Made by a program: the position numbers and the translations under genes. Below are positions 10,553 to 20,585 of a DNA stretch of 64,000 nucleotides, in pieces; within the stretch, counting starts at the first letter, position 1; the number at the start of each line of letters is the position of its first letter. Source of the DNA: Exilibacterium tricleocarpae (GTDB lineage Bacteria > Pseudomonadota > Gammaproteobacteria > Pseudomonadales > Cellvibrionaceae); NCBI RefSeq assembly GCF_007004655.1, contig NZ_ML660098.1, forward strand, positions 124,001-188,000, in the 5' to 3' direction. The notes beneath the pieces were generated by a model. That model made no database searches. It had not been told where the DNA came from and was given only the letters and a program-made list of their open reading frames with translations.

Positions 10553-11866
10553 ATGTCCAACATGACACCCCGTGAAATCGTTCACGAACTGGATAAGCAC
10601 ATCATCGGCCAACAGGACGCCAAGCGCGCCGTCGCCATCGCCCTGCGCAACCGCTGGCGCCGCTTACAGCTCGGCGAAGAACTGCGCAATGAAATCACCC
10701 CGAAAAACATCCTGATGATCGGCCCCACCGGGGTGGGCAAAACCGAAATCGCCCGCCGCCTGGCGCGACTTGCCAACGCCCCGTTTATCAAAGTGGAGGC
10801 CACCAAGTTTACCGAGGTGGGCTACGTCGGCCGCGATGTGGAGTCGATCGTGCGCGACCTGGTGGATCGCTCCATTAAACTGCTGCGCGAACAGGAACTG
10901 CAAAAAGTCGAACCCCGGGCCGAAGACGCTGCCGAAGAACGTATTCTGGATGCACTGCTGCCCCCGGCCCGCGGCGAAGACCAGCCGGGCGAGTCCGCCA
11001 CCCGCCAGGTGTTCCGCAAAAAGCTGCGCGAAGGCGAGTTGGACGACAAGGAAATCGAGATCGAAGTCGCCGCCACGCCGGTGGGCGTGGAAATCATGGC
11101 ACCCCCGGGCATGGAGGACATGACCAGTCAGTTGCAGAACATGTTCTCGTCGCTGTCGAGCGGGCGCACCAAGAAAAGCAAATTGACCGTGCGCCAGGCC
11201 TACAAACAAGCCTGCGATGAAGAGGCGGCAAAGCTGATCAATGAAGAGGAGATCAAGTCCAAGGCCATCGAAGCGGCGGAGCAGAACGGCATCGTCTTTC
11301 TCGATGAGATCGACAAGGTGGCCAAACGCAGCGAGACCGGCGGCGCCGATGTCTCCCGCGAAGGGGTACAGCGCGACCTGCTGCCGCTGATCGAGGGCTG
11401 CACCATCAGTACCAAACACGGCATGATCAAAACCGACCATATCCTGTTTGTCGCCTCCGGCGCTTTCCACCTGGCCAAACCCAGCGACCTGATTCCGGAG
11501 CTGCAGGGTCGCCTGCCGATTCGGGTGGAACTCGAGGCGCTGACGCCGGAGGACTTCGAGCGCATCCTGACCGAACCGGATGCCTCGCTGACCGAACAGC
11601 AGCAGGCACTGCTGGCCACCGAGGGCGTGACGATCAGTTTCACCCCCGACGGCATCCGCCGGATTGCCGAAACCGCCTGGCAGGTCAATGAAAGCACCGA
11701 GAATATCGGCGCCAGGCGCCTGCACACCGTGTTGGAACGGCTGCTGGAAGAGGTCTCCTTCGAGGCCGGCGACAACCAGCGGGAGCTGACGGTAACCGCC
11801 GAGTATGTCGACCAGCATCTGGGCGAACTGGCTCAAAACGAAGACTTGAGCCGTTTTATTCTCTGA
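10553..11866 (+). CDS. hslU: HslU, AAA+ unfoldase of the HslVU protease
   Basis: The AAA+ ATPase has Walker [10 protein letters not shown] (about residue 60), Walker B VFLDEIDK (about 247), the I-domain insertion of HslU between them, and the C-terminal tail ending in FIL that docks into HslV to activate it. I chose ATG 10553 (MSNMTPREI), which aligns with other HslU starts; an in-frame ATG at 10514 would add 13 residues. It unfolds substrates and feeds them to HslV in the cytoplasm. Confidence 0.96.
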   Translation: MSNMTPREIVHELDKHIIGQQDAKRAVAIALRNRWRRLQLGEELRNEITPKNILMIGPTGVGKTEIARRLARLANAPFIKVEATKFTEVGYVGRDVESIVRDLVDRSIKLLREQELQKVEPRAEDAAEERILDALLPPARGEDQPGESATRQVFRKKLREGELDDKEIEIEVAATPVGVEIMAPPGMEDMTSQLQNMFSSLSSGRTKKSKLTVRQAYKQACDEEAAKLINEEEIKSKAIEAAEQNGIVFLDEIDKVAKRSETGGADVSREGVQRDLLPLIEGCTISTKHGMIKTDHILFVASGAFHLAKPSDLIPELQGRLPIRVELEALTPEDFERILTEPDASLTEQQQALLATEGVTISFTPDGIRRIAETAWQVNESTENIGARRLHTVLERLLEEVSFEAGDNQRELTVTAEYVDQHLGELAQNEDLSRFIL

Positions 11867-11902
11867 CGGCAGGATTGAGCGACTAAACAGCAGGTCCCGG
11901 CC

Positions 11903-12295
11903 ATGACAACGATACCCGATAGAATCCAGTTACATAAACGATCGAAGCAACTGGAACTGCAGTTTGGCGCGGCGGTATACCAACTATCCTGCGAGTTCTT
12001 GCGGGTACACTCGCCGTCGGCAGAGGTGAAGGGACACGGCCCCGGCCAGGAAGTGCTGCAAGTGGGGAAGAAAGACGTCGGCATCGAGGGCCTGGAAACC
12101 TCGGGTAACTATGCGGTGCGTATCATCTTTGACGACGGCCACGATTCCGGTATCTACAGTTGGGAGTACCTCCACCACCTGTGCCGGAACCAGGCGTCAC
12201 TCTGGGCCGATTACCTGCAGGCGCTGGAGCAAGCGGGCGCCGCCAGGGACCCCCACACCCAGGTGGTCAATCTGATCGAGCCGGGCAAAAGCTAG
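11903..12295 (+). CDS. DUF971 / gamma-butyrobetaine hydroxylase-like N-terminal domain protein
   Basis: This 130-residue stand-alone DUF971 protein has ITCEFLRVHSPSAEV-type features (here LSCEFLRVHSPSAEV, about 29-43) and the conserved GIYSWEYLHHL motif near 83. The fold resembles the N-terminal domain of gamma-butyrobetaine hydroxylase; the free-standing form has been linked to iron-sulfur protein assembly, but the role is not settled. It follows hslU in pseudomonads too. The downstream gap is filled by a palindromic repeat element. Confidence 0.85.
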   Translation: MTTIPDRIQLHKRSKQLELQFGAAVYQLSCEFLRVHSPSAEVKGHGPGQEVLQVGKKDVGIEGLETSGNYAVRIIFDDGHDSGIYSWEYLHHLCRNQASLWADYLQALEQAGAARDPHTQVVNLIEPGKS

Positions 12296-12307
12296 GGGCT
12301 GTTTAGG

Positions 12308-12539
12308 ATGGCACTTCCTTAAGCAGATATGTGCTAATTGACCGATCTCTGCCCCAGTCGTATCGGTCTCACTTAAGAATACTGAGGGTAGGTCTACCTC
12401 TGGAGGGTGCTTTCAGAAACTCTCGACAGCAGGGATGCTGTCGGGAAGTCCCCAGGGATGGGTTCACGACGTGTTTCTGAAAGCACCCTCCAGAGGTAGA
12501 CCGGGTCAATTAGCACAGTTTTCCTTAACTAAGTGCCAT
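12308..12539. repeat. Palindromic intergenic element, copy A (forward core)
   Basis: A 232-bp element with imperfect outer inverted termini (ATGGCACTTCCTTAAG at left, complemented by the GTGCCAT end at right). Inside is a perfect 30-bp inverted repeat (12391-12420 with 12473-12502). The core holds the hairpin CGACAGCAGGGATGCTGTCG at 12424-12443. It fills the gap between the DUF971 gene and ubiE. No open frame of a transposase is inside, so it is non-autonomous. Confidence 0.9.
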
Positions 12540-12701
12540 TCGGGTCTGTTTACACTTTTTCAGCTAGCGCTCCCCAGCCTGGCACAGCGCCAATACAGGT
12601 GCGACTTTTCTCTTCGCCGCCGAGACAGGTACAATAGCACGACGCCGGCCGGCGCTTGCTCCGGCCCGATTTCAGCCCGACTCCCGACAGCGGTAACCCC
12701 C

Positions 12702-13457
12702 ATGGCTCAAGACGACTCCCACACCACTCACTTTGGTTACCAGCAGGTCAAGGTTGCGGACAAAGCAGAAAGGGTCGCCGACGTGTTTCATTCGGTAGCC
12801 GCCAAATACGATTTGATGAACGACCTGATGTCGGCGGGCATCCATCGGCTCTGGAAACGTTTTGCCCTGGAATTGTCGGCCGTGCGCAGCGGCCATACCG
12901 TACTCGATATCGCCGGCGGCACCGGTGATCTGAGCTACCGGTTCTCCCGGTTGGTAGGCCCGCAGGGACAGGTGGTACTGGCCGATATCAACGAATCCAT
13001 GCTCAGGGTCGGCCGCGATCGCCTGCTGGATCGCGGCGTTGCCGGCAACCTGCAGGTGGCCCAGGCCGACGCCCAGCAGCTGCCCTTCCCCGACAATACA
13101 TTCGACTGCATCTCTATCGCCTTCGGCCTGCGCAATGTCACCGACAAGGATCAGGCGCTGGCCTCCATGTTGCGGGTCCTGAAACCCGGCGGACGCCTGC
13201 TGGTACTGGAGTTTTCCAAGCCTGGTAACCGCCTGCTCGAAAAGGCCTACGACGCCTACTCGTTCCGGGTATTGCCGCTGATGGGCAAGCTGGTGGCCGA
13301 CGACGCCGACAGCTATCGCTACCTGGCGGAATCGATCCGCATGCACCCGGACCAGGAAACCCTGAAAACCATGATGATCGACGCCGGCTTCGATCGCTGC
13401 GAGTACTACAACATGACCGGCGGCGTGGTGGCCCTGCACCGGGGAATCAAACCCTGA
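12702..13457 (+). CDS. ubiE: UbiE, ubiquinone/menaquinone C-methyltransferase
   Basis: This 251-residue class I SAM methyltransferase methylates the demethoxy-benzoquinol ring in ubiquinone synthesis. SAM motif [15 protein letters not shown] lies near residue 70, and [23 protein letters not shown] near 150. The family start region [15 protein letters not shown] follows ATG 12702; the open frame runs further upstream into the repeat element but that part is not coding. Its TGA overlaps the ATG of ubiJ. Confidence 0.96.
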   Translation: MAQDDSHTTHFGYQQVKVADKAERVADVFHSVAAKYDLMNDLMSAGIHRLWKRFALELSAVRSGHTVLDIAGGTGDLSYRFSRLVGPQGQVVLADINESMLRVGRDRLLDRGVAGNLQVAQADAQQLPFPDNTFDCISIAFGLRNVTDKDQALASMLRVLKPGGRLLVLEFSKPGNRLLEKAYDAYSFRVLPLMGKLVADDADSYRYLAESIRMHPDQETLKTMMIDAGFDRCEYYNMTGGVVALHRGIKP

Positions 13458-14122
13458 TGCCCGACCCGACTCTGCACACTGCGGCCCTGGCCACCCTGGA
13501 GGCCGCCATCAATACCGCCCTGCGTTACGACCCCGGCACCCGCGGCGCCCTCGGCCGACTGCAGGGGCAAATACTCGAGATCGAGTCCAGCGCCCCCAGG
13601 CTCAGGTGCTTTATTGCACCCGGGCCCGAGGGGTTGCGCCTGCTGGGCCATTGCGAAGAAACCGTTACCACCCGCCTGCACGGCTCGCTGCCGGCGCTGC
13701 TGTCCCTGGCCGCCGGCGACGCCGGCAGCCTCGCCGGCAGTGGCGTGGAGATAGAGGGCAGCACTGCGCTGCCGGCCGATCTGCAACGGATTCTCAAGCA
13801 ATTGGATATCGACTGGGAGGAGCCCCTCAGCCGCCTGCTCGGCGATGTGGCAGGGCACCAGGCCGGTAACCTGATTCGCACCTCGCTGCGCTGGCTCGGC
13901 GGCAGGCGCTCGACGGCACAACGACTGCTGGTCGAATACCTGACCGAGGAACTGCGCAGCCTGCCGGGACAGGTGGAGGTCGACGGCTTTTGCAACGACG
14001 TCGACGCTATCCGGCTCAGCGCCGATCGCCTGGGCGCGAAAGTCGCCGAACTCAAGCAACGGGTCGAACGGTTGCAGCCGCCGGCGCCGCCCCCCCCTGC
14101 TCTCGAGCACAGGGACACCTGA
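13457..14122 (+). CDS. ubiJ: UbiJ, SCP2-domain ubiquinone biosynthesis accessory factor
   Basis: This 221-residue protein carries an N-terminal SCP2 sterol-carrier-like fold (about 15-115) and a helical C-terminus. UbiJ organises the Ubi enzyme complex and binds hydrophobic intermediates. It overlaps ubiE by one base and is followed by ubiB after 4 bp, the conserved ubiE-ubiJ-ubiB operon. Sequence is variable in this family, so context carries much of the call. Confidence 0.9.
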   Translation: MPDPTLHTAALATLEAAINTALRYDPGTRGALGRLQGQILEIESSAPRLRCFIAPGPEGLRLLGHCEETVTTRLHGSLPALLSLAAGDAGSLAGSGVEIEGSTALPADLQRILKQLDIDWEEPLSRLLGDVAGHQAGNLIRTSLRWLGGRRSTAQRLLVEYLTEELRSLPGQVEVDGFCNDVDAIRLSADRLGAKVAELKQRVERLQPPAPPPPALEHRDT

Positions 14123-14126
14123 CGGC

Positions 14127-15746
14127 GTGGCAACCCTGTTTCGTCTTATCCGGATTCTTCGCGTCGCCATTCGTTACCGGCTCGACCAGTTGCTGCCGCG
14201 CCACCAGTTGCCCTGGTGGGTGCGCATGAAACTGCTCGTCTTCCGCTGTTTTCCGCAGCCCGACCTGAGTCGCGGCCAACGCCTGCGCAAAGCCTGCGAG
14301 GACCTCGGCCCGATCTTCGTGAAATTCGGTCAACTGCTGTCGACCCGCCCCGACCTGATCGCGCCGGATATCATTGCCGAACTCGATCACCTGCAGGATA
14401 ACGTGCCGCCGTTTTCCAGCGACAGGTTTCGCGAACTGGTGGAAACCGCACTCGGCGACCGCGTCGACAACCTGTTCGCCGACTTCGAGCACGCGCCGCT
14501 GGCGTCGGCTTCGGTGGCCCAGGTCCACGCCGCCACGCTGCACGACGGCCGCGCGGTAGTGGTCAAGGTGATCCGCCCGGAAATCGAGCATGTGATCGAC
14601 CAGGACGTAAAGCTGCTACTGCTGCTGGCACGCCTGGTGGCCCGCTACAGCAGCGAGGGCCGGCGCCTGCGCCCGGTGGAAGTGGTGGAGGACTACCGGC
14701 GCACGATTTTCGATGAACTCGATCTGCACCGCGAGGCCGCCAACGCCTCGCAACTGCGGCGCAACTTCGCCAAGTCACCGCTGCTCTACGTGCCGGAAAT
14801 CTATTGGGATTACACCCGCCGCGGGGTACTGGTGATGGAGCGCATCTACGGCATCCCCATCACCCATATCGACGCGCTCGAGCGCCAGCACACCGATATG
14901 AAACTGCTGGCGGAACGGGGTGTGGAGATCTTTTTTACCCAGGTGTTCAAGCACAATTTTTTCCACGCCGATATGCACCCGGGCAATATTTTTGTCTCTA
15001 CCCGGCACCCCGAACGGCCCCAGTATATCGCCGTCGATATGGCCATAGTCGGCTCGCTGACCAACGCCGATCAGTACTACCTGGCGCGCAACCTGCTGGC
15101 CATGTTCCGCCGCGATTACCGCCAGGTGGCTGAACTGCATGTACAGAGCGGCTGGGTGCCGCCGGAAACACCCGTCAACGATTTCGAGGCGGCCATTCGC
15201 AGTGTCTGCGAGCCGATTTTCGAAAAGCCGCTGAAAGAGATTTCCTTTGGCCAGGTGCTGATCAACCTGTTCCAGACGGCGCGGCGCTTCAATATGGAAG
15301 TGCAGCCGCAACTGGTACTGTTACAGAAAACACTGCTCAATATCGAAGGGCTCGGACGCCAGTTATACCCGGACCTGGACCTGTGGACCACCGCCCACCC
15401 CTATATGGAACAATGGCTCGAAGACCGCTTTCGCCCGGCCGCCCTGTGGCAGCAACTGAAGCGCCACGGCCCGGAGTGGCTGGAAAAATTCCCCGAAGTA
15501 CCGCACCTGGTGTTCCAGGCGCTGGAGCAGGCGCAAATTCCGCCACCGGGCGCGGCGGTGAATCACCACCTGCCTCGCACAGCGCCCCCGGCGCCCGACA
15601 GCCGCGGCCGGCGCCTGCTGGCGGTGGCGGCATTCACCGGCGCCGCCCTGCTGGCCTGGCCGCAGTGGGGCCCGCACCTGGCAGCGTTGCCGCTGGGCAC
15701 CTGGGTGCTGGCGGGAGTGGGCGCATGCGCCTGGCTAATGCGGTAA
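14127..15746 (+). CDS. ubiB: UbiB, ABC1/ADCK atypical kinase-like protein
   Basis: This 539-residue member of the UbiB/COQ8 family has the KxGQ-type motif [15 protein letters not shown] near residue 65, the [10 protein letters not shown] motif near 288, and a C-terminal membrane region of two hydrophobic helices (about 495-537). It supports ubiquinone synthesis, probably by ATP-dependent handling of quinone intermediates at the inner membrane. The start is the GTG at 14127. Confidence 0.95.
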   Translation: MATLFRLIRILRVAIRYRLDQLLPRHQLPWWVRMKLLVFRCFPQPDLSRGQRLRKACEDLGPIFVKFGQLLSTRPDLIAPDIIAELDHLQDNVPPFSSDRFRELVETALGDRVDNLFADFEHAPLASASVAQVHAATLHDGRAVVVKVIRPEIEHVIDQDVKLLLLLARLVARYSSEGRRLRPVEVVEDYRRTIFDELDLHREAANASQLRRNFAKSPLLYVPEIYWDYTRRGVLVMERIYGIPITHIDALERQHTDMKLLAERGVEIFFTQVFKHNFFHADMHPGNIFVSTRHPERPQYIAVDMAIVGSLTNADQYYLARNLLAMFRRDYRQVAELHVQSGWVPPETPVNDFEAAIRSVCEPIFEKPLKEISFGQVLINLFQTARRFNMEVQPQLVLLQKTLLNIEGLGRQLYPDLDLWTTAHPYMEQWLEDRFRPAALWQQLKRHGPEWLEKFPEVPHLVFQALEQAQIPPPGAAVNHHLPRTAPPAPDSRGRRLLAVAAFTGAALLAWPQWGPHLAALPLGTWVLAGVGACAWLMR

Positions 15747-15762
15747 ACTAGGGCCTGTTTCA

Positions 15763-15955
15763 GGGGAGCACCTCCTTAATAGGAAAATGTGGCAATTGAT
15801 CGATCTACCGCTGGGTGGGGTTTTCAGAAACACGGACTGGGCGTCCCCCTGATGAACCCATCCATGGGAGCTTCCCGACAGCATCCCTGCTGTCGAGAGT
15901 TTCTGAAAGCCCCACCCAGCGGTAGACCTACCACCGAAATTTTAATCGAGTTCGG
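15763..15955. repeat. Palindromic intergenic element, copy B (reverse core, right end lost)
   Basis: The core is inverted relative to copy A. The 30-bp arms are 15802-15831 and 15899-15928 and differ from perfect pairing at two positions. The left terminus is recognisable (GAGCACCTCCTTAA). The right terminus of the family is missing, and a GGTATT microsatellite starts where it should continue. Confidence 0.85.
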
Positions 15956-15959
15956 TAAT

Positions 15960-16005
15960 GGTATTGGTATTGGTATTGGTATTGGTATTGGTATTGGTAT
16001 TGGTA
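15960..16005. repeat. (GGTATT)7 microsatellite upstream of hisI
   Basis: Seven perfect GGTATT units plus GGTA, preceded by a degenerate GGTAAT. It ends 25 bp before the hisI start, so it lies in or next to the promoter or leader. Copy number could change by slipped-strand mispairing. Confidence 0.97.
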
Positions 16006-16030
16006 AAGATAGCGTGAGGACCGGTAAACC

Positions 16031-16414
16031 GTGCAAACATTTTTAGACCAGGTCAAGTGGACCGCCGACGGCCTGGTGCCAGCCATCGCCCAGGACGCCG
16101 CCAGCGGCCGCATCCTGATGATGGCCTGGATGAACCGGGAGGCGCTCGATCTCACTGTCCGCGAGGGCCGCGCCATATACTGGTCCCGCTCCCGCGCGCG
16201 CCTGTGGCGCAAGGGCGAGACCTCGGGCAATGTCCAGCAGGTGCAGGAGATTCGCCTCGACTGCGATGCCGATGTCATCGTACTGCAGGTCGAGCAGGCC
16301 GGCGGTATCGCCTGCCATACCGGGCGGCAGTCCTGTTTCTTTCGGGTGCTGAAAGACGGCGCCTGGCACACTGTGGACCCGGTCCTGCAAGACCCGGACA
16401 CCCTCTATCGCTAA
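16031..16414 (+). CDS. hisI: Phosphoribosyl-AMP cyclohydrolase
   Basis: This 127-residue monofunctional enzyme carries out the third step of histidine synthesis, opening the adenine ring of [15 protein letters not shown] and [16 protein letters not shown] are family motifs. The metal-binding residues are in LDCDADV and the C-terminal CHTGRQSC. Start is GTG 16031. hisE follows after 11 bp and tatA after that, as in Pseudomonas. Confidence 0.96.
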   Translation: MQTFLDQVKWTADGLVPAIAQDAASGRILMMAWMNREALDLTVREGRAIYWSRSRARLWRKGETSGNVQQVQEIRLDCDADVIVLQVEQAGGIACHTGRQSCFFRVLKDGAWHTVDPVLQDPDTLYR

Positions 16415-16425
16415 GTGAGCCCGCT

Positions 16426-16770
16426 ATGACCGCCACCACCATCGATGTACTGTCGCAATTGACCCGTATTCTGGAGGACCGCAAGGCCGCCGCCGACGCC
16501 GGCAGCTCCTATGTGGCGGGTCTGCATCAAAAGGGCCTCAACAAAATCCTCGAGAAAGTCGGCGAGGAGTGTATCGAGACGGTGCTGGCGGCCAAGGATG
16601 CGCAACAATCCGGCAACACCGAGGATTTAATCTACGAGACTGCAGATTTGTGGTTTCATTCACTGGTAATGCTTTCCCATTTAGGCGAAAGTGCCGATTC
16701 AGTCTTGCGGGAACTCGCCCGGCGCTTCGAGATGTCGGGGTTGGAAGAAAAAGCGGCCCGCAAAAGTTAA
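16426..16770 (+). CDS. hisE: Phosphoribosyl-ATP pyrophosphatase
   Basis: This 114-residue all-alpha MazG-like enzyme hydrolyses PR-ATP to PR-AMP in step two of histidine synthesis. [21 protein letters not shown] (about 36-56) carries the acidic metal ligands, and [11 protein letters not shown] the second set. ATG 16426 is the expected start; the same frame is open further upstream across hisI but that is not coding. Confidence 0.95.
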   Translation: MTATTIDVLSQLTRILEDRKAAADAGSSYVAGLHQKGLNKILEKVGEECIETVLAAKDAQQSGNTEDLIYETADLWFHSLVMLSHLGESADSVLRELARRFEMSGLEEKAARKS

Positions 16771-16793
16771 GTGTAATGTGAGGAGAATGGCTA

Positions 16794-17027
16794 ATGGGTA
16801 TTGGTGGAATCAGTATCTGGCAACTGTTGATTATTTTGGTGATTGTGCTGTTGCTGTTCGGCACCAAGCGACTGCGCAACCTCGGCGGCGACCTGGGTAA
16901 TGCCATAAAAGGTTTCAAAAAGGCGGTGAGTGACGACCCCGACAAAAAGGTTGAAGACCAGAACCAGGCCGCCCAGGACGAGAAAATCATCGAAGGCGAA
17001 GCCGAAAAAGTAGACTCCAAGAAGTAA
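16794..17027 (+). CDS. tatA: TatA, twin-arginine translocase pore subunit
   Basis: A short N-terminal helix (about 7-21) is followed by [20 protein letters not shown], the hinge and amphipathic helix of TatA, then a charged tail rich in Lys, Asp and Glu. 77 residues is usual. It begins the tatABC operon; at least one Tat substrate, the aldo/keto reductase at 43.8 kb, is visible in this window. Confidence 0.96.
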   Translation: MGIGGISIWQLLIILVIVLLLFGTKRLRNLGGDLGNAIKGFKKAVSDDPDKKVEDQNQAAQDEKIIEGEAEKVDSKK

Positions 17028-17045
17028 CGGGACGCGGATACCGGC

Positions 17046-17618
17046 GTGTTTGACATTGGCTTTTTTGAACTGATGGTCGTCGCCATTATCGGGTTGCTGG
17101 TGATCGGCCCCGAGCGGCTCCCGGAAACTATTCGCACCATCAGCCTCTGGGTGGGGCGCCTGCGGCGCAGCCTGCGGGAAACCCGTGCGGAACTGGAGGA
17201 GCACCTGGGCGCCGATGAGATTCGCCGCCAGCTTCACAATGAAGAGGTAATGCGCAGCCTGGAGGCAGCGCGCACCGAGATTGACCGCACCTTGAACGAG
17301 GACGTTTTGCCGGACACCAGTGACACGCCTGCGCAGACGGCAAACCGCAAGCCGAATCCCGACCCAAACCCTGCCGCCAGCGACAACGGGCCAGCCACCG
17401 CCGATCGCGATGCCGACCATGGTACCGACCATAGGGATGATCACGGGACCGGCGGCATCGATCACAGCGCTGGCCACAACACCGGCAGCGCCACCGATCC
17501 CAACACCAACAAGACCACCGGCAACACCACAGACCACAACACCGGCACTCAGGCGGCAGTTACAGACCGGAATGCGGCGGCACCCACAGAGCCCGGCCCG
17601 ACGGCGGAGAAGACCTGA
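17046..17618 (+). CDS. tatB: TatB, twin-arginine translocase receptor subunit
   Basis: The N-terminal 75 residues are typical TatB ([26 protein letters not shown]). Start is GTG 17046. The C-terminal third (about 100-190) is unusual: it is a low-complexity stretch rich in Asp, His, Thr, Asn and Gly with repeated DH, DHGT and HNTG motifs. TatB forms the signal-peptide receptor with TatC. Confidence 0.94.
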   Translation: MFDIGFFELMVVAIIGLLVIGPERLPETIRTISLWVGRLRRSLRETRAELEEHLGADEIRRQLHNEEVMRSLEAARTEIDRTLNEDVLPDTSDTPAQTANRKPNPDPNPAASDNGPATADRDADHGTDHRDDHGTGGIDHSAGHNTGSATDPNTNKTTGNTTDHNTGTQAAVTDRNAAAPTEPGPTAEKT

Positions 17619-17623
17619 CCCCC

Positions 17624-18400
17624 ATGGCCACTCTCGATCCGGACGCGGACAGCAACGACACCGAACAACCCCTGGTGCAACACCTGATCGAGTTGCGCAA
17701 CCGCCTGTTGCGCAGCCTGCTGTGTGTGCTGGTGGTGTTTGCGGCATTGTTCAGCTTTTCCAACGATATCTACACTTTTGTATCGGCGCCGCTGCAGAAG
17801 TTTTTGCCCGAAGGCGCCAGCATGATTGCCACCGAGGTCGCCTCGCCGTTTTTAACGCCGTTTAAACTGACCCTGTTCGCCTCGATTTTTATTTCGATTC
17901 CGTTTTTGCTGTACCAGCTATGGGCGTTCGTGGCACCGGCGCTCTACCGCAAGGAAAAGCGCCTGGCGATGCCGTTGCTGATATCCAGTGTGGTGTTGTT
18001 TTATACCGGCATGGCATTCGCCTATTTTGTCGTCTTCCCGTTGATATTTGAGTTCTTTACCAGCATGAGCCCGGACGGTGTCACCGTGATGACCGATATC
18101 GGCCGCTACCTGGATTTTGTGCTGAAGCTGTTTTTTGCCTTTGGGCTGGCGTTTGAAATACCGGTGGCCACGGTGCTGTTGATTTCGGCGGGTGTTACCA
18201 CTGCCGACCGGCTGGCCCGGAAACGGCCCTATATCGTGGTCAGTTGTTTTGTCCTGGGTATGCTGCTCACACCGCCTGATGTGATTTCACAATCGCTGCT
18301 GGCGCTGCCCATGTGGCTGTTGTTTGAGATAGGTGTGATACTCGGTCGGATGGTTACGCGGCAGGAGGATCAGATATCGGAGTCGAACTCGGCGGAGTGA
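17624..18400 (+). CDS. tatC: TatC, twin-arginine translocase core receptor
   Basis: This 258-residue inner-membrane protein has six predicted helices. It has the N-terminal [15 protein letters not shown] motif, the [14 protein letters not shown] region around helix 2, and [21 protein letters not shown] near the C-terminus. It binds the twin-arginine signal. It ends the conserved Pseudomonas-like block; accessory genes follow. Confidence 0.97.
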   Translation: MATLDPDADSNDTEQPLVQHLIELRNRLLRSLLCVLVVFAALFSFSNDIYTFVSAPLQKFLPEGASMIATEVASPFLTPFKLTLFASIFISIPFLLYQLWAFVAPALYRKEKRLAMPLLISSVVLFYTGMAFAYFVVFPLIFEFFTSMSPDGVTVMTDIGRYLDFVLKLFFAFGLAFEIPVATVLLISAGVTTADRLARKRPYIVVSCFVLGMLLTPPDVISQSLLALPMWLLFEIGVILGRMVTRQEDQISESNSAE

Positions 18401-18504
18401 TGGCTGCTCGCTTATCCTCCGGTGGTAGGGGTTGGGGTAGTGTTTTTACTCTGGCTCCAAACTGCCACCGCAGCACACCGAACAGGTGTGTTAAAGGAAG
18501 GGGA

Positions 18505-18557
18505 GTGGCACCATTCTAAGGGGACGCAACTGAAGTTACGTCCCCGCACCGTGCCAC
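18505..18557. repeat. REP-like palindrome, GTGGCAC/GTGCCAC family, copy 1
   Basis: A 53-bp unit with nested inverted repeats: outer GTGGCAC/GTGCCAC, middle GGGGACG/CGTCCCC, and a small inner AACTGAAGTT. Near-identical copies lie at 31836 and 50627. Such GGGGAC palindromes are typical of REP sequences mobilised by RAYT (Y1) transposases; none is encoded here. Confidence 0.9.
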
Positions 18558-18624
18558 CGGAAGAGGTGCTAAAAGTACACTGTCTGCTATCGGTACGACA
18601 CTGTCTGCAAAGCTTTATGGGAAT

Positions 18625-19146
18625 TTATTTCTCACGCTGCTTTACCCGAGGCACCAGATGCATCATGTAATCATGTTTCCCGACCGGCACGCCACTCATT
18701 CGCAAGATGCTATAGGCAGTTACCAAGTGGAAGTAGAAATTGGGGATGAGAAACTCCTCTAAATATTCAGTGCCAGAAAGTTCTAAATACATCGTATCGC
18801 CAAGCTCCAGTGTCATCATTTCCTCAAACTTGGAGTCCGCCACGTCTGCACCATTTAAACTGGCTTTGACGCCGGCAATAATCTCCCTGGCCTGAGAGAG
18901 GCTCTGCACATCGGGACCAATATGTTCAACTTCCTTACCTTCGCACCAGCGTGCAAAGTTGTGCGGTTGATCGCAGGTATAGGCCACCTGGGTGCCAAAG
19001 GGAAGCATATCGGGCGCCAGCCGAAGCTCGAGCATCTTCTCGGGTTCACTGCCAAAGTGTCTCTCTCCCGCAGTGACCAAATGTTCTAATGTTTCTAAGC
19101 GAGACAAAAAAACAGGTTTTATCGAAACTGCTTTTGAATGATTCAT
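18625..19146 (-). CDS. DUF1993 family protein
   Basis: The 173-residue cytoplasmic protein matches the DUF1993 family in length and in motifs such as LAPDMLPFGTQVAYTCDQ (about 43-60) and the C-terminal IPNFYFHLVTAYSILR. The fold is a helical bundle like DinB; no enzymatic role is established. A strong GGAGGAGAT site precedes ATG 19146. No functional partner is evident nearby. Confidence 0.85.
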   Translation of the reverse strand: MNHSKAVSIKPVFLSRLETLEHLVTAGERHFGSEPEKMLELRLAPDMLPFGTQVAYTCDQPHNFARWCEGKEVEHIGPDVQSLSQAREIIAGVKASLNGADVADSKFEEMMTLELGDTMYLELSGTEYLEEFLIPNFYFHLVTAYSILRMSGVPVGKHDYMMHLVPRVKQREK

Positions 19147-19594
19147 ATCTCCTCCAAATTTTCACGGTGCCGGCGCAACAAAGGTTCAGTGAGAGCAAAA
19201 ACCTGACCCACAACTTTCCGCAGCGACTCCGCTTGGCCTGATTAAAACCCACTAAAACGTAAATGGCTGCCACTAATCATTTCTTGACGCTACCCTGCCC
19301 ACCAATATTGCATGCAACGCATAGATACAAGCACTAAGACCTGCGGCTTCACCTAAAGTGATGACTTTGGCATGCTGGAATTCGTTGTTTTATGCGCCGC
19401 AAGAAAATTGCCACATTCCACGCATGCTCATGCGCAGAACATACAATATAGGCGCTTCCCCCTCAATAATATAGCGGCAATCCATACCAGCGGTATTTTC
19501 CGGATCGGCGAACTTATAATTTCTTTTTTAAAACCGGGCAACCATCATAAGCCTCGCGGTGTGGATTGATAGGGTGCGCAGAGTCGCGTGGCGA
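19147..19594. other. Intergenic region, no gene seen
   Basis: 448 bp between the DUF1993 gene and the SIMPL gene. It is less GC-rich than its neighbours. Short open frames lack ribosome sites and recognisable sequence. No palindromic element or tRNA was seen. Confidence 0.6.
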
Positions 19595-20389
19595 CTACTT
19601 GCCATTGCCGTCAATTTTAAAATCTACATAGATACCTGCTTTATATTGAACCTCGTCAAAAGAGGGTTCCTGCCGCAACGGCGGCTCATAAGCATCGGCA
19701 CCCCTTGACCCACCTTGGTAAGCGCCGGATTTTCTGCTGGCAGTGACCACGACTTCCTCCAGCATTACGGCACCATGCGTACCACCATGACCGATATTGG
19801 CCTTTCTGAGCCCGATGGGCGTCAACCGGATCCCCAGGTTTTTCTCGTAAAACGCCCTCTGTTTATTCACTTTGGCAAGAGCCTGCTCCTCTACAAGATG
19901 TTCAAGTTCCTCTTTTTTAGTGTGCTCAAATGTAGTATCGGAAAGTTCCACTTCCTTGTTGCTGTCTGCAACTGCGGCTATTTCCTGCAACTGGGTCTCT
20001 TCGAAAATACTCACCGCCATGCGATTGACAACTTTATAGCTGTTGGGTTTTCTGCCAAACCAGCCATATTGTGGCGATGTGGAAAATTTGGAGCTTTTTA
20101 TATTTTCCCTATCGATTCCAGCGGCAACCAACTGCTCGGTGATACGTTGTCGAAGCCTGCTGTTTTGCGCCAGCGAATCGGAGAGCAGTTTATCTTCCGT
20201 AGTCACAACCAGGCTGATAACCGCTTTATCAGAGTAGGCTTTTTCTTCAGCCTCGGCATAGAGACTCACTATTTTATCGCCAGGGTGCAAAAACTGACGC
20301 AAGTCCTCGGGGTTTCCTTTTATTTCAGGCTGGGCCATTGCTAAGCAGGAAAAAGCTGTTAGCAGGGTAAATAATAGTATTTTTCTCAT
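19595..20389 (-). CDS. SIMPL-domain (DUF541) periplasmic protein
   Basis: This 264-residue protein has a cleavable signal peptide (about 1-19, ending AMA). It has the DUF541/SIMPL pattern: alternating strands, a LRQRITEQLVAAGID-type helix after about residue 80, and an extended C-terminus. Family members (YggE-like) are periplasmic or membrane-associated and loosely linked to oxidative stress. A degenerate palindromic repeat lies directly upstream. Confidence 0.8.
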   Translation of the reverse strand: MRKILLFTLLTAFSCLAMAQPEIKGNPEDLRQFLHPGDKIVSLYAEAEEKAYSDKAVISLVVTTEDKLLSDSLAQNSRLRQRITEQLVAAGIDRENIKSSKFSTSPQYGWFGRKPNSYKVVNRMAVSIFEETQLQEIAAVADSNKEVELSDTTFEHTKKEELEHLVEEQALAKVNKQRAFYEKNLGIRLTPIGLRKANIGHGGTHGAVMLEEVVVTASRKSGAYQGGSRGADAYEPPLRQEPSFDEVQYKAGIYVDFKIDGNGK

Positions 20390-20410
20390 AGTTTTCTCAT
20401 CTGTAAGGAT

Positions 20411-20537
20411 TCTGTAGGGGTCGTTCTGTAGGGGTCGTAGTGCTTACATTTTGGCCAGTTCTACTCGAGAAGCAAACTGCCGGGAGACCTGGTCTACGAT
20501 TCTACTGGCTGATCAATTTCCAAGCACTACGACCCCT
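20411..20537. repeat. Palindromic intergenic repeat with internal tandem duplication
   Basis: A 16-bp perfect inverted repeat (20430-20445 with 20522-20537, arms AGGGGTCGTAGTGCTT) bounds about 76 bp. A 14-bp tandem duplication (TCTGTAGGGGTCGT at 20411-20424 and 20425-20438) extends the left arm. It is unlike the two other palindrome families in the window and lies between the SIMPL and SnoaL-like genes. Confidence 0.8.
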
Positions 20538-20585
20538 TCTCCGCTTTGAATCCAGCGAGGTTGCTGCCGGCTGAGATTGTAACTA

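Noticed and set aside
10664-11836. A 390-codon open frame antisense to hslU
   Set aside because: It mirrors the HslU codons and has no family likeness. HslU is fully conserved on the other strand.
12300-12540. Palindromic elements as integron attC sites
   Set aside because: Long palindromes with conserved ends recall attC, but no integrase, no cassette array and no core GTTRRRY sites are seen; the copies are scattered and intergenic.
12435-12701. N-terminal extension of UbiE up to 89 codons
   Set aside because: It runs through the palindromic element and has no family match; the UbiE family start is at 12702.
18422-18670. Small open frame after tatC
   Set aside because: It is composed of the REP-like palindrome and the end of the DUF1993 gene; no family match.
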